Shown: piece after piece, positions 39,765 to 54,719 of the stretch
Position numbering within the stretch: the stretch's first letter is position 1
Layout of the letters: each line of letters starts with the position of its first letter
Source: Paraspadella gotoi
Lineage: Eukaryota > Chaetognatha
DNA: 64,000 nt
NCBI GenBank assembly: GCA_051294375.1
Contig: CM119263.1
Location: 19,532,304 to 19,596,303 of the forward strand
Direction: 5' to 3'
Notes under the pieces: generated by a model
Database searches by the model: none
What the model saw: the letters and a program-made list of their open reading frames with translations, nothing else
What the model was told of the DNA's origin: nothing
Translations under genes and position numbers: made by a program

Positions 39765-42491
39765 ATGGCTTTCATTGAACAAAATTACGAACCAAAACTT
39801 ATTGGGGACGAAGAAACCAAGCGTCTCGACAATGACACAGGAACGAACGACACACAACTTGAAATAATCGCCGATGAAGCTAAAAATAAAATTGATGACC
39901 GAAAGGATATTCAAGAAGCAAACGAAAATTCCTCGGATGACAACCACGAAAACAAACAATCGGACGCTAAAGAGGAAACTACACCTGAACTCCCGGTTGC
40001 TCCCGACGACCACTCTCCTAATGCCCCCGCCGAGGCACCCAGCACTTTTTGCCGACGTTGTCGGGACTTTTGGTTTACCGCCTGCACTGGCATTTGCTGC
40101 TGCTTCCCTGAAAGTGGGTACATCGCCCAGCAAAAGACGGAAACTACCAGCGCCCTTGTAAAAAACCCACTGAACGAGCGTCGGCATCGTGTAAGTTGCA
40201 CCGATCTGCCGACGCTGATTTTTTTCTCGCTCGTCGCCGCCGCCTCCTTCGCTGTATGCGTCGTGGCCATCGTTAAGGGAAATCCGATGCGGCTCTACTA
40301 CGGCTATGACTCATTCGGAAACACTTGCGGCTCAGGAAACGGCAGCGCCATATTCGACAATCGGCCCGTTAAGGGATGTTCTCTCAGCGGTCGTGATATG
40401 ACGAATAAAAAATTTGTCTTCTTCATGGACGCGTTGTATCCTTTCTCGTCGATGCGACTGTGCGTAGAACAGTGCCCGACGGGAGAATCGGGGAGTGGTG
40501 CCGACATCGCAATCGCGATTCCCTGCGTGCGCAAGGTGGGAATAACGATGTGCGGCTTGAAAGATTACTACGACAAACATAAAGTACGCTTGTGCCGTTA
40601 CGACATCGACCCCGACGTCTATTTTAAACAGGAATCTGGGCTTTTGGGACCTTGTCCCTCAGTCCCCGTCATGGGCTCATCTCCGGTTTTTAATAGATGT
40701 GTTCCTGAAATTGGACAGACCGCCTTTAAAAAAGTATGGGACGCTGTGGTGGGTTCCATTACTCAGTCTAGATTTTACCAAACTCTCATCCGCAGCGTTG
40801 TTGGAAGCTCCGTCGAAATAACTCTTTTGCTTTTGCTTTCGACGCTGATGGCTTTTCTCATCATTGTCCTCATTTACTTCATCACCTCCGTCATTTTTTG
40901 GGTCCTGCTAGCACTTGCCGGGGTTGGCATGGTGACTGGCACCTCGCTCCTTTGGTATCAATACACTCTTTACAAAAACGGCACGGCGCTTCCACGCGTC
41001 GTTCCCATCCTCGAAATCGAATACGCTTCTGAGCGTACCTTCCTGTTTTACAGTATAACCGCGACGATCCTCACAGTGACCGCAGTCATAGCGTTCGCCG
41101 TCGCCTTCAACAAGATCAAGGTCGTGATCAAAGTTTTTCATCGCGCCGGCCGAATTCTCGTCAGCTCTCCGCTGCTCCTTTTTGTCCCCGTCATCACCGT
41201 CGTCTTCCTCGGATGTTTCGTTGCCTTCTGGACGACGACACTTTTGGCGCTGAGCTCGGCCGGCGACGCTCGCGTTAATGAAACTACTGGTTTCGTTTAC
41301 GTGGCGCCGAACCGGGCCATCGAAGGCGCCTGGTGGTTTCACGCGTTTTGCTTTTTCTGGTTTTCCCAGTTTATCCTTGACTGTCAGAACGTTGTCGTCG
41401 CCGCCGTCATTGTCAACTACTTCTTCCGACCGGACGACAGGTGCATCGTGTTTCCTGTCACTCGCGCCATATGTACACTTGTTCGTCACCACATTGGCTC
41501 CGTGGCCTTCGGCTCACTGTTTGTGACGTTATGGCGAATACCCAAGTACGTGATCCGTATTATCAAAGTTAAATTACCAGACCTCCAGGAGCCGTTTCAG
41601 ATTAATCGCAACGGATACGCCATGGTGACTATTGAACGATCCTGCTTCTTCAACGCCGCCAATAACGCCGAGGCCGAGCTGCTCAGAAATTCATTGCAGG
41701 TGTGGCGAATTAAATTATCAACGTTAGTGTTTGTAATCTGAATTTTTTTAATACTGTCTATTGCTATTTGTATTTCCGATTGTTTCTTAAAGTGCCCCCC
41801 TTCCCGAAAAATAAAAACAATCGTTTTGATTAAATTAAAATCGATCACGATTGAGTAATTTTAGAGTTTCTTTTAATTTTAATTTAAAATTTGAAAAAAC
41901 GCAATTTTATTTCCCTATTTACTAAGTAATTGTAATTCACGAATTACCAGAGAAATCCCCTCACAGGTTAAAGCGATCAACTCACTCGGCGACTTCGTCC
42001 TCATCGTGGGAAAGATCTTCGTCACCTCCTTCACCCTTGTCGTCGGATTTTATTGGCTTAAATCCAAGCCGGACAATGAGTTTTTTCTCTTCCCTCTTTT
42101 TCTCGTCGTTGTCTTCGCATATTTTGTCTCGCATTCGTTTATGTCCGTCTATGAGGCCGCCGTCGACACGTTGCTGCTGTGCTACTGCGTCGACGTGGCA
42201 GACAACGACGGTGCGGCCGCGCACACGAGGGAGGCGGGGCGCGCGTTGGAAGAGGCTTCCGGTGAAATCGATCGTATTGATGAAGAGACGAAGGCAAAGA
42301 GGGAGAGGTTAAAGAGGCGAGGAAAGAGGAAGAAGCGAGGCGACGATTTCGAGGTGGTAGAAGAGAGTCAGATTACTGAGATTACAGAGATGCAAGTTGA
42401 CATTCGTGGCCAAACTGCTCAGGAAAAGGAAGAAACGAAAGTTGTGTTTGACCAACAGAGCGAGAGCAGACCTTTTTTGGGAAATGTTTAA
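39765..42491 (+). CDS. SLC44 choline-transporter-like protein, 2 exons
   Basis: Multi-pass plasma- or organelle-membrane protein of the choline-transporter-like family, which moves choline and related organic cations. Exons 39765-41699 and 41967-42491 give about 819 residues. Features: an acidic, disordered N-terminus of about 130 residues; Cys-rich FCRRCRDFWFTACTGICCCF; family signature CTDLP followed by the first membrane helix; GNPMRLYYGYDSFGNTCG; a large Cys-rich outer loop; and about ten hydrophobic segments. The conserved block HHIGSVAFGSLFVTLWRIP and the INSLGDFVLIVGK segment near the C-terminus are typical of SLC44. The tail after the last helix (about 110 residues, Lys/Glu-rich) is longer than usual, and the whole protein exceeds the common 650-710 residues. 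Confidence 0.93.
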
Positions 42492-42705
42492 CTGATGATT
42501 TGTGACTCTTTATCAAGTTTATGGTGAAAGTTTTTTCTTTGCTGCTTTCGTTTAAAAAAATACTTAGTTTTTTGTTTATTTTATGCTTATTACCGAACAT
42601 TGAAGATACTTTTGTTTTTACGAAAAAAACTGCAGGTAACTTTTTTCGTCGGTAATTCTCAATTTTTTTTATTGTGTTGGCATATTTTGTAAAAACGATT
42701 GTTGC

Positions 42706-42735
42706 AATAAATTTTTGTGCATGCGGTGTCTCTTG
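42706..42735 (+). terminator. polyadenylation signal of the SLC44 gene
   Basis: AATAAA at 42706, about 215 bases after the stop, followed by GTGCATGCGGTGTCTCTTG, a GT-rich downstream element. Confidence 0.7.
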
Positions 42736-43418
42736 TTTCATGCTTTAATTTTTTAATTATTATTTCTTACTTCGTCTTACTTCTATTTTATATCCAGTTT
42801 TTGGGTCTGTTTATTTTTAATACAATTTTTTCGTTATTGCTTCATTATTTATTGATAGCTGATAACAATTGAGAGGAAATCAACGAATCCTAGAGCTAGA
42901 ATTATTGCTATACCTATTTCCTAAAAATGAGAAGGGCTTATTTTTACATTTTGTGGTCGGTTATTTTTTTCGCTTCTTATGAGCGACGTATATACAATTA
43001 TACAGGGTAAAAAAAAATTATTTTTAAGATCTATTGTTCGAAAAATTTAGTTCTCAAAAGGATAGTCGCATTCTTTAATGATTGAAATATTTTAATCAAT
43101 AACTTTAACCTTGTTTTGTCTATAGTGGTAGTTTTCTAGGAATCTTTAACTTTGTTTTGTCTTTAGACTTAGCTTTGTTTTTGATGCTCCTGTATGTACT
43201 GAATCAACCTAGTTGAATTCGAAATAAAACGAATATATATAGAAATCTCGTTACACACAAAAAAAAGATACTGGTATTATAAGTGGTAAGTGTAAAACAG
43301 ATTATTATTATAAATTTTTAACCACCTCTAATCCCTAACCAACCATAACCGTTTAAAAAATGTAGCACAAAAATATTGTTGTTTTTTTCTTTTCTTTGTT
43401 ATTAAGAAAGAAAATTTT

Positions 43419-43454
43419 GGACATGTTTCGACTTCAATGTAAACCTTCATCAGC
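43419..43454 (-). ncRNA. hammerhead-ribozyme-like motif 2
   Basis: On the minus strand: CTGATGA, GGTTT, ACATTG loop, AAGTC, GAAAC, AT, GTC. Stem II here pairs with G-U and U-A changes relative to motif 1, which looks like maintained pairing. The GTC before the expected cleavage point is the preferred triplet. Stem I is weak. Confidence 0.35.
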
Positions 43455-43543
43455 GTAAAAACGAATTGATTTGTGAAAAAAAATATTTTCACAGACTTTG
43501 AAGTTTAAAGAGAGAGAGAGAGAGAGGGGGTCTGTTTCACACA

Positions 43544-43580
43544 CGCTAACGAAGGCTTACATTGAAGCTAAAACCTGTCC
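43544..43580 (+). ncRNA. decayed, inverted copy of hammerhead-like motif 2
   Basis: Reads CTAACGAAGGCTTACATTGA then AGCTAAAACCTGTCC on the plus strand. It aligns with motif 2 on the opposite strand, but CTGATGA has become CTAACGA and CGAAAC has become CTAAAAC, so the core is broken. Confidence 0.4.
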
Positions 43581-43966
43581 AAAATTTGTTTTTTTTTATA
43601 AAACTCGTACGTAAACAAACAATTCATTTTCTACCTTAAACATAAAAATAGCAATTAAAATAAATTTAAAGCAATTATTATTTATTATAAAATTATATAA
43701 TTTGTATTACTAAACAAAAAAAAATGTATATTATTACGCAAAGTGGGACTCGACGCTAGAGGGAAAACAAAATTAAATGGATTAACAAAGCACCGACCGG
43801 TAGTACCTAAGATTGGTTGCGGACGTCGAATTGTAAAGTTACCCTGTTTACTATTATTAACCGCTCAGAACGGTCTATATTAAATGCTTACAAATTCCTA
43901 ATCGTCGAGAAATCAAATTTCAAGTACAATTATAATTTATTTTTTTTTTTTATAGGTTGAAAGCCG

Positions 43967-44159
43967 ATGGACATTTTCGAAAAAGGAATTGTATGGTTCC
44001 AAAGCAAAGGTACAATTTAAATTTTTTTCTGTTCTTTCTGCATTATTAACAATTGACAATTTTTTGTTCTTTCTGCATTATCCTTTGCCTAAGGCTTATT
44101 AAAAAAATTCTATTGCAGCTTGTGAATTTTGTGCATTAGGTCACAGCCAGAGATCTTGA
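43967..44159 (+). CDS. candidate spliced microprotein of 27 residues
   Basis: Exon 43967-44009 reads MDIFEKGIVWFQSK and ends at a GTACAA donor. Exon 44119-44159 follows a TATTGCAG acceptor and reads ACEFCALGHSQRS to a TGA. The two join in phase. An acceptor-like TTTTTATAG lies 11 bases before the ATG, so the 5' end may sit in another exon. The second half has a C-x2-C-x3-H pattern. No known family is recognised and it may be chance. Confidence 0.25.
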
Positions 44160-44384
44160 CATAAAAGCTAGAATGATTCAATTAAGATAAAAATTTAGAA
44201 AATAAAAAATTTCCCTAATGATGACGACATAGAAATAATACATAAGTGATAATGCGCAATGAAGAAAGCATTAGAAGATTTTCCAAACTGAAATTCAAAT
44301 TTACTGATATAAACTTAGTGGTGGGAAATTTTGTTCCGATAATAACCTGTCGTCGATCCGCACGCTTTAACTTAACAATAAGTT

Positions 44385-44429
44385 GAGTAACTCGTCAAAC
44401 TCAGTTACTTCGCGTTATTATCGTTAGCA
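44385..44429 (+). promoter_or_regulatory. possible initiator of the allergen-like gene
   Basis: ACTCAGTTACTTCG about 30 bases before the start codon contains TCAGTT, the common arthropod initiator. No TATA box at the expected distance is clear. Confidence 0.3.
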
Positions 44430-45596
44430 ATGAAACCCTCGGTTCTGTTGCTGTGTATCTCCGCTGCCGTCGTCGTTAGCGCATACGACGCAGTGTCTCT
44501 TCAACGCCGTCGCATTGTCGACAAAGGCAACGCTTGGGTCGATGACTTCATCGAGGGACACCGCGAGCAATTGCGCCGCCTGGTTGCCGGCATAAAGTTT
44601 CCCGATGCCGATTTCTCCGTGGGCCCCGCCCGCATTCGCCTCTCCAATGGGTACGTTTCAAACCTCGAAGAGCTGTTCCGCATCGGCGACTGGGAATTGG
44701 TTCGGCTAGTGAACGACGAGCTGCGGCTAAACCTGCTACTCGGTGTTGACGACGCTGTTGCTGGTTACGACTGCTTCGCTCAGTTGGGTCCCGTTGGGCT
44801 CCGTAAGAAGATCCGGGTCTCCGTTCAGAGGGTCCGGCTTAAAGTAGAGGCGACCCAGTTCTTTGGGTCGTTGGGAAACGAGGGAGTCGTGGGAGAAAAC
44901 ATTCTTAATTTCAACGCGCATGCGCAGTTGAGGCTACATCTAGTCGGAATCCATGTCGACGTGAGTATTTGGAGCAGGAAAGGTTAAAAAAATTAATATA
45001 ATTGAATGATAACGTTAAGTATTGGGTAATATATTTAGGGCGGAGAAAATTTCGTTAAAAACGATTAAACACTTCAGCACTAATTAAGTTTCGCCGACTG
45101 GGACCTACCATGTCAGTTATTTTTTTAATCGTATATATCATTATCTTTTTCAGGTCAGTTAAGGGTGGTTAGGAGTAGGGGTTTTTAGAATCAAAAGAAT
45201 AACGACCGGGAAGATCTTAAACAGTACAATTTTACGGAACTCTAATTTGTAGGTACGCGCTCTCGGATTTCCATTTGACCAGTTTTTGAGTGCCATTTCC
45301 ACCGCCGTTGTGCAAAATTTCAAACGAGATATTTTCAATTTGGTAAAAACTGCTATCAGGTAAAACTCAGTATCTCTAATATGAGGTGACTTACGACCGG
45401 TTTCTTACTAGATTCTAGAACCTTTCTTTTCTCTCTCCCTCGGGCCAGTCGGTCACCACGGTCACTCTGCCCGAGCTTTGGCAAAGTCGGTCGTAAGTCG
45501 CCTCAAATATATCTTAATTATACTTAGCTATTAATTGTATCTCGTTTTTTATTTTCTTGTGTTAGGGACTTCGTATACAAAGTGAACGGATTTTGA
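44430..45596 (+). CDS. secreted protein similar to mite group 7 allergens, 3 exons
   Basis: Exons 44430-44960, 45253-45359 and 45566-45596 join in phase to give 222 residues, near the 215 or so of mite group 7 allergens. The start codon is followed by a clear signal peptide (MKPSVLLLCISAAVVVSAYD). The mature part has the group 7 layout: VDDFIEGHREQLRRLV helix, a LLLGVDDAVAGYDCFAQLG strand region, and a final amphipathic helix (FKRDIFNLVKTAIR). The group 7 proteins have a BPI-like lipid-binding fold; their natural ligand is not settled. The match is by pattern and length, not by strong identity, so other members of the wider arthropod lipid-binding (takeout/JHBP-like) superfamily remain possible. 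Confidence 0.65.
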
Positions 45597-46080
45597 TACG
45601 TTGAAGTCATTGGTACTCGAATTGTTCATTTGTATCCAATGGTCTTGAAGTGGAGGACATCTGATGATCATGACCTGTAAAGTTATTGCGGAAAATTCAG
45701 ATAATTGAGTTTTTCTCAGCTGTATTGAATGTTAGATGATAAAATAGAGAAAATATTATATGCGAAATTTAAAAAAAGGCTTGGGATAGTTTTAAATTTT
45801 AGCGAGAATTGTATTGAGCGCAAATGCATATACTTGGACAGATAAATTTTATGCAAAATTTGAGACAAGCAAAATTTTTTTACACTTATTATTCTTTGTA
45901 TTACGAAATAATCCTTAATGAAGTATCTAATTTTTGTTCTGATAAACTTGTATAACAATACAGTATTATAATACAGTATAATTGGTTAAGTCTTGATTTC
46001 GGTTGACAGTGTTCTTTCGTCATATTTTGATGTCACTTAATCGATTCTTCATTGTGTTGTGGCAATGATCGAGATAAGGT
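45597..46080. other. AT-rich spacer, nothing recognised
   Basis: No gene, signal or repeat could be supported. The next element is the gypsy remnant. Confidence 0.5.
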
Positions 46081-46170
46081 TCAATAACAAGTAAAACGAG
46101 AGAAACGGGAATAAAAGACTCTACGTCTGGTTTCACTAATAAGTGACCATTCGATATAACAATACATTGG

Positions 46171-46212
<42 letters not shown>
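46171..46212 (+). repeat. (GA)n microsatellite
   Basis: GA run with one AAAG interruption, inside the LTR-like part of the gypsy remnant. Confidence 0.95.
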
Positions 46213-46213
<1 letters not shown>

Positions 46214-46616
46214 TTCGGATCGCTTGGTTGATACGGTTGTAACGGTTGCGTGAACAGTTCATTCGAGTTGCCACACATCGCCCCACCAAGCCTTTGGCCC
46301 GGTGGGACGAAGGCTTATGAGAATAGTTTATTTTATTCCTCTTGATCTTCAGGCGGTTGAAGTATAGAGGGTAGTAAGTTGACCAGATTCGGAATCGAAC
46401 TTGCCGGACGGTTGAGGATGGGAATGATGGAGGGTGATGGTGGAATGGGTGATGGAATAATTGGAACAGGAGGAAGGGATGTCGGTTGGGTGTTTTTGCG
46501 ACGTCGTCCACGTGGACGTGCTTGAGGAGGAGTAGGAGGTGCATCTTCATTGATTATGGCTGGCTTAAGGCGATCCACTGAGATGGTTTCAATGCCTCTG
46601 CCAGGGATTTGGACTT

Positions 46617-46635
46617 NNNNNNNNNNNNNNNNNNN
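46617..46635. other. assembly gap (19 N)
   Basis: Unresolved bases inside the gypsy integrase frame. Confidence 1.
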
Positions 46636-47132
46636 ACATAAGGTCCGTCATAGGGTGGTTGAAGAGGTGTGGAGTTATTGACTCATTGTTTCGTAGTCTC
46701 GGTCGTCGTCGTCTTAGTCGTTAATATGCCTTCATAATGTGTTTGTTGCTAAAATACGGAATTTGATGCGAGAGACGGAGATCAAGAGTTCTCATTAACA
46801 CGCTCGACGCGACCATTCAGCGTTTTCAGGCTCAATTTCTGCAACATACTCGATAATTCCTAACACTCGTAACATCCACACCTTCAATAGAATGTTATGT
46901 CATAGTATGTATCCAACTAAATTTTATATCTTATCACTGCCTCATCTCCCCGTCTCCCATTTTTTGAAAATGAGTCCCGCTAGCTAAACCGCGTTCGCTG
47001 TTCTCCGATTAAATTATCTTCCTCTTTCACCACCCGCTTCCCATTCTCACATTTTCTCGAAGAAAAAAAAACACATCTTCCTTAATGGAAGTATTTCATC
47101 ATCGTTTCTATCACCGGGAGAAATCTAGAGGG

Positions 47133-47136
<4 letters not shown>

Positions 47137-47192
<56 letters not shown>
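47137..47192 (+). repeat. (CT)n microsatellite
   Basis: About 28 uninterrupted CT units. Serine/leucine open frames over it are artefacts. Confidence 0.98.
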
Positions 47193-47197
<5 letters not shown>

Positions 47198-47586
47198 CGG
47201 GTTCTCCCCCCTTCCCATTGAAATTGAAGCCAAAAGGTGCGTCAACTTACGATTTCTTATCTCTCTATAAATTTAGCCCAGTTTGTTTTCTAAATACTAC
47301 ATGCTATGTGATCTCTTCACTTGGTCTACTATTGAATTCATAGAGTCTTATTCGCCTTCGATTTCGTCTATTCTATTTGGTGTCGCTTGAGCCTCTTTGT
47401 CTCCAATTTTTAACTAGTTTTTTCCCTAAATTTAGGGCAATGGACGATTATCACTTTGGGTTTTATGCCCACATTCTCTTCGTGCTCTTCCTCCTCTCTA
47501 TCATTTAGTACTTACCTAGAAATCCGTATTTTTCGCGGCATCTGATTTTTTTCGTCATTTGACAACTTTTACACCGTCGACAATTC

Positions 47587-48556
47587 TTAATTATCAAAAC
47601 AACTACATACATGGTGACAATTTTACAAGCGCCGGTAGAAATACGCTGTCATTTGCAAACCAGTGGTTATTTCATTGATTTTAAAATTGAGTTGAGTAGA
47701 AAATATTAAAACTATTTATGTGTTCAAATTTTATATTGATCAGTTAAGATATGCCTTGACAATGAGTGGAGAAAGTTGGCTTGTCAAATCGGGTTTCATT
47801 TTCCAACTCACTGTTTTTAAATTCAACTTTTAGCTTTTTTTTAAACAAAGTATTTATAAAAATATTAACAATATTAATATCCTCAGAAAGCCCTTAAAAA
47901 GAGATTGATATACTTACGAATACTGTAGTATAAAATTCAACTGGCCCAGCTTTAATTTAATTAGGATATTTAAAAATGAGACATCTTTTTAAAAATCATT
48001 AGCTGGAGAGTAAATTTATAATTTTTATCAATTGTGATTGGCTATCTTAAATCTTTTTTTCTCAGGCTCTTTCATGATACTTATATAAATAATAATATTT
48101 TTTGTTATAATAATTTAAACAGTTCATATATTTTAAAAAAAGATTTAAAATTTTAAATAATTCATTTTTGACACTCTTAATTGAACCAAGGCTGGGCAGC
48201 TTACTTTTTATGTTAGAGCTTTCGTAAGTATATCAATCTCTTCATATTTTCAAGGGCTTTCTGAAGATATTAATATTGTTAATATTTTAATAAAAACTTT
48301 GTTTAAAAAAGTGCTAAAAGTTCCCAAAAAAATTGAATTTAAAAAAAATAAGTTGTAAAATGAAACCCGATTTGACAAGCCAACTTTCTCCACTCATTGT
48401 CAAGGCAACTGATCAATATAAAATTTGAACACATAAATAGTTTTAGTATTTTTTACTTAACTCAATTTTAAAATCAATGAAATAACAACTGGTTTGCAAA
48501 TGACAGCATATTTCTACCGGCACTTGTAAAATTGTCACCATGTATTTTTAATTATC
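47587..48556. mobile_element. foldback element with about 340-bp inverted arms and a 9-bp target duplication
   Basis: Arms run from about 47596 to 47950 and from about 48195 to 48547 and match in reverse (for example ATGGTGACAATTTTACAAG with CTTGTAAAATTGTCACCAT). The flanks TTAATTATC at 47587-47595 and again at 48548-48556 are a perfect 9-bp target-site duplication. Both ends start with AAAA. The spacer of about 250 bp has no gene. A 9-bp duplication is typical of foldback/Mutator-like elements. Confidence 0.85.
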
Positions 48557-49555
48557 GAGCCATAAATAATAAACAGTCGATCCCAAACTTTTCTTAACTA
48601 TATCACAAGTCTAATCAAACATAAAATTCCACTTTTCCCTATTATTTTCGTCTAATCGTCCGTTCCCACAATAATCCAAGCCCAACCCCCTGATCCCGTC
48701 TCCAGCCCCCCTCTCATCCGTCTCTCCTCTTCAAACTTTAAATCGCCTAACCTTCCCAGGATTTCCCGCCAAAAATGCCGAAGCATCCGGTAGCCAGAAA
48801 ATTTTGTTGTCGATTCGCTTGTCAATTTTTACCGCCGACTTTTTCGCTGATTTACAGCATCGTTTCTCGAATGTTCCTCTTATCGTCCTACTTGTAAACG
48901 CATAAAATAAGGATTCACGTTCCACAATCACCTTAGAATGAATCAACCACTGTATATGCTAATTTTTTTTGGAGGGGGGGGAAAATGGGATTATAATTTT
49001 TTTTTTGGGGGGGGGTTCTCGTTTACAACCATTTACTGATTTAGTATACTACCTGAAATCCGCTCCCTCCTCCCGAGAGCTAGGAGAGAGACCGAAGGGA
49101 TTTTTACTGGGTGAATAATCGTTAAGCGGAAAACAGAAGTCGGAACAGAGTCGGAAAAAAAGAAAGAAATGTTTAGCGTCTCTTGGCAGACGCTTAATTG
49201 ATGACGAAACAAAAAAAGTTAGTTTATATTTATTTTTTCGTAGATAACTCCTTAATGTACCCTATGGCCACAATGGCTCTCTGGAAATTCAGGGGTTTGC
49301 GATTTCAATGGTGGCGGGCCTTTTGCTTAATTAGACTTTCGCAATAGCAATTAAGTTGGTGTTATATAAATGTTATCTTTTACTTTTAATGGCGAGGGCC
49401 GATTGATTATAGTGTGTATCGTTGTAATTATTATTGCATTGAAAGATTTAATTTGCAGTATGTACATAAATCAGCCATAGGTGAAGAAAAAAAATTACGA
49501 CCCCTGCTTTGTTTACTCGAGCTCTCGTTCTGATCGCTCGCGTTTTGGAGAATAA
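48557..49555. other. spacer without recognisable genes
   Basis: AT-rich with a C-rich patch at 48665-48725 and G runs near 48972 and 49010. No exon or element recognised. Confidence 0.5.
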
Positions 49556-52395
<2,840 letters not shown>

Positions 52396-52399
52396 ACGA

Positions 52400-52455
52400 T
52401 TGAGAGAGAGAGAGAGAGAGAAGAGGAGAGAGAGAGAGAAGAGAGAGAGAGAGAG

Positions 52456-52502
<47 letters not shown>
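52400..52502 (+). repeat. (GA)n microsatellite
   Basis: GA tract with AAGAGG and GAGGAGG interruptions. The opposite strand phase to the CT tracts nearby. Confidence 0.97.
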
Positions 52503-52505
<3 letters not shown>

Positions 52506-53072
52506 ACAGCGCTTAAAAAACTTGAAAAAACTCATGTTATTGTGCAGACATTCGTCTGCTCATTATCATCTGATCTCTTTTTCGCTTTCTTTTAATGTTT
52601 TTTGAGCCGCTTTGTTTTTTCTCTTCGCAATTTTTTGACTGATAGTCACTTGTTTTTGTAAAATTAACAAGATTTTGCCTGACGACTAGTTTAGAAATTC
52701 GTAACAAACATAAGGGATTTAATTGTATCTCGTTGATTGTACTAAAAAGGACATCGACAAAAAAAAAGAATGCAACAAATATCCTCGTGCCTCGTATTAA
52801 GAAATTAAGTCGTATTAAGAAAATCCGTTCTTTTTTTGAAGTTTTCTTTGAATTTCCTTTCCGTAGGTGAGTGGGTGATTTCGTCTCTTATATATTCATC
52901 TCCGTTTTCTTACCTCACTTTTATCTCTTCTCTCACTTTTCTTCTCTCTTTTCTTCCTTCCATTACATACTTTTTTCTTTTCGAATTTCCTTCACTCTCT
53001 TTTCCTTTGCTATTTTCATTTCTACCTTTCTCACTTTTCTTTCCCTTTCATAGTTTTTTCTCTTTTCTTCTC

Positions 53073-53074
<2 letters not shown>

Positions 53075-53130
<56 letters not shown>
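53075..53130 (+). repeat. (CT)n microsatellite
   Basis: Two CT blocks separated by TTCT, within a wider pyrimidine-rich stretch (52890-53290). Confidence 0.95.
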
Positions 53131-53135
<5 letters not shown>

Positions 53136-53507
53136 CGAAACAAAACTCAAATTCTTTTCCTTTTCGAAACCTTTCTTTACCCTACTCCCTCTTCCCTGTC
53201 ACCATTGGTTCCGTCTCAATCCTCACCTTCACTTACCTCCCACTTTCCGACGCCCATATTACGTCTCGTTTGTCACGTCGGCGTTTGACCGCCGACTCGG
53301 CCTTCGCCCCCCCTCCCCCCCAACGGGGCAGGCGGCCGTGGAAGAGGAAGGCGTCGAGGTCCAGGTCACCGAAGCCGCGACTCCTTTTCTTCAAAGTCTC
53401 ATTTTTTTTTAAATAATCTTTTTCTCTCTTTAAGTAATAAGTTATATAGTGTTATATTTCTATTTCTATTCTGTCTGTCTTTTCTCTCTGTCTGTTCTCT
53501 CTGGTCT

Positions 53508-53542
53508 GTTCTCTCTCTCTCTCCTCTCTCATCTCTCTCTCT

Positions 53543-53578
<36 letters not shown>
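53508..53578 (+). repeat. (CT)n microsatellite, interrupted
   Basis: CT blocks with CCTC and ATCT steps, preceded by a CTGTCTGT-type run from 53470. Confidence 0.93.
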
Positions 53579-53580
<2 letters not shown>

Positions 53581-54270
53581 CTCCCCAAAATATACATAAA
53601 ATAAGCATTTTTCAACTAAATAGTAAATTAAATTGTCTTTAATGCCGAAAAACGAGAGTTACTGACACGAATCGACTTGTTCTTTGAATGAAAAATACCT
53701 TATTAGCCGTATCTCAGAACTCGAATAAATTAAATTCCCGGCTTTTACCTGGTTCTCACTCGATTCTACTTCCTCCCCTCTCCCACGTTCTCTCTTATTT
53801 AGAACAGAACGAATTTTAATTGGTGCAATTCGACCAAACAACTCGAACTCAACCAATCAAAACAATCCTCGTAATTCAGTCGAGTTTTGTGGAATCACTA
53901 TTTTTTTTTTCTTTAGATGATCCATTTTAATTTTTACAAAACGACTAAAAATATTAAAATCAATCGATAGATAAGTTAGACAAGTTGTAAATAATATGAT
54001 AAACACGGACTAAAAATAAATAATTCGCGCCATTCGAATCGCTTACTTTCTATTTAAATACCGGCGGTGGGATTTTTTCAAGTTAATAAAAAAGGTGATG
54101 GCTTTGAGCAGCTGTTTTAAATCTATCCACTTTTCAGTCAAAACAATTTCGTGATCAAAAAGGTTAACTGTATCACGGGATTTATCTTCGTTTTCCACTC
54201 ATCTCTTATGATTATAACCGTTATGCGCTTTTATTTGGCTTCTTTGTTTCAAGAATATAGGCTAAAATGG

Positions 54271-54272
54271 AG

Positions 54273-54311
<39 letters not shown>
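54271..54311 (+). repeat. (CT)n microsatellite
   Basis: About 20 CT units after GGAGAGT. Confidence 0.97.
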
Positions 54312-54312
<1 letters not shown>

Positions 54313-54537
54313 ATTCATTTTATCTGGTGTTTATTTCTTTCCATTTATCAAACTCAACCAAAAAGTCGGAAAAGATGAATCAAAATTTCGAAAAATCCGC
54401 AATAACTTTTTTTCACTTTTTTTTCTACTTTTCTTTTTCTTGAAACGTCTTCTTCGTCTTTGTACGTAGTGGCTCTTAATCCTGCTCCTCCTTCTCTTTC
54501 TTCACTCTTTCTATCTTTCACACGTTCAATATTTCCT

Positions 54538-54606
54538 TCATTAATTCATTAATTCATTTATTCATCCATTCATTAATTCATTCATTCAATATTTTCTTTT
54601 TTTCCT

Positions 54607-54674
<68 letters not shown>

Positions 54675-54711
54675 TTTTCTTTTTTCTTTCTTTCTTTCTT
54701 TCTTTCTTTCC
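54538..54711 (+). repeat. (ATTC)n followed by (CTTT)n tetranucleotide tracts
   Basis: Imperfect TTAATTCATT/CATT units (54538-54590) run into a long CTTT array (about 54604-54711) with a TTTTTTC interruption in the middle. Confidence 0.97.
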
Positions 54712-54719
54712 CTCTCGTT

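Larger units (their letters stand above)
42736..43955. other. AT-rich spacer with hammerhead-like repeats
   Basis: No gene seen. Holds two opposed copies of a hammerhead-like repeat (43419-43580) separated by a short (GA)n run, and a small GC-richer patch at 43740-43850 of unknown nature. Confidence 0.5.
46081..46690 (-). mobile_element. Ty3/gypsy retrotransposon remnant: end of the integrase frame and part of an LTR
   Basis: The minus-strand frame 46673-46333, interrupted by the gap at 46617-46635, reads PLQPPYDGPYV, the gap, then KVQIPGRGIETISVDRLKPA. This is the typical C-terminal integrase block of gypsy elements, followed by a Pro-rich tail. A TGA lies in frame just upstream, so the rest of pol is missing or broken. 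Beyond the stop, a G-rich tract precedes TGTGGCAACTCG, a plausible LTR start near 46278; (GA)n runs have expanded inside it. Confidence 0.75.

Noticed and set aside
40908-41492. 194-codon minus-strand frame inside the SLC44 gene
   Set aside because: Shadow of the GC-rich coding exon; the plus-strand frame carries the family motifs.
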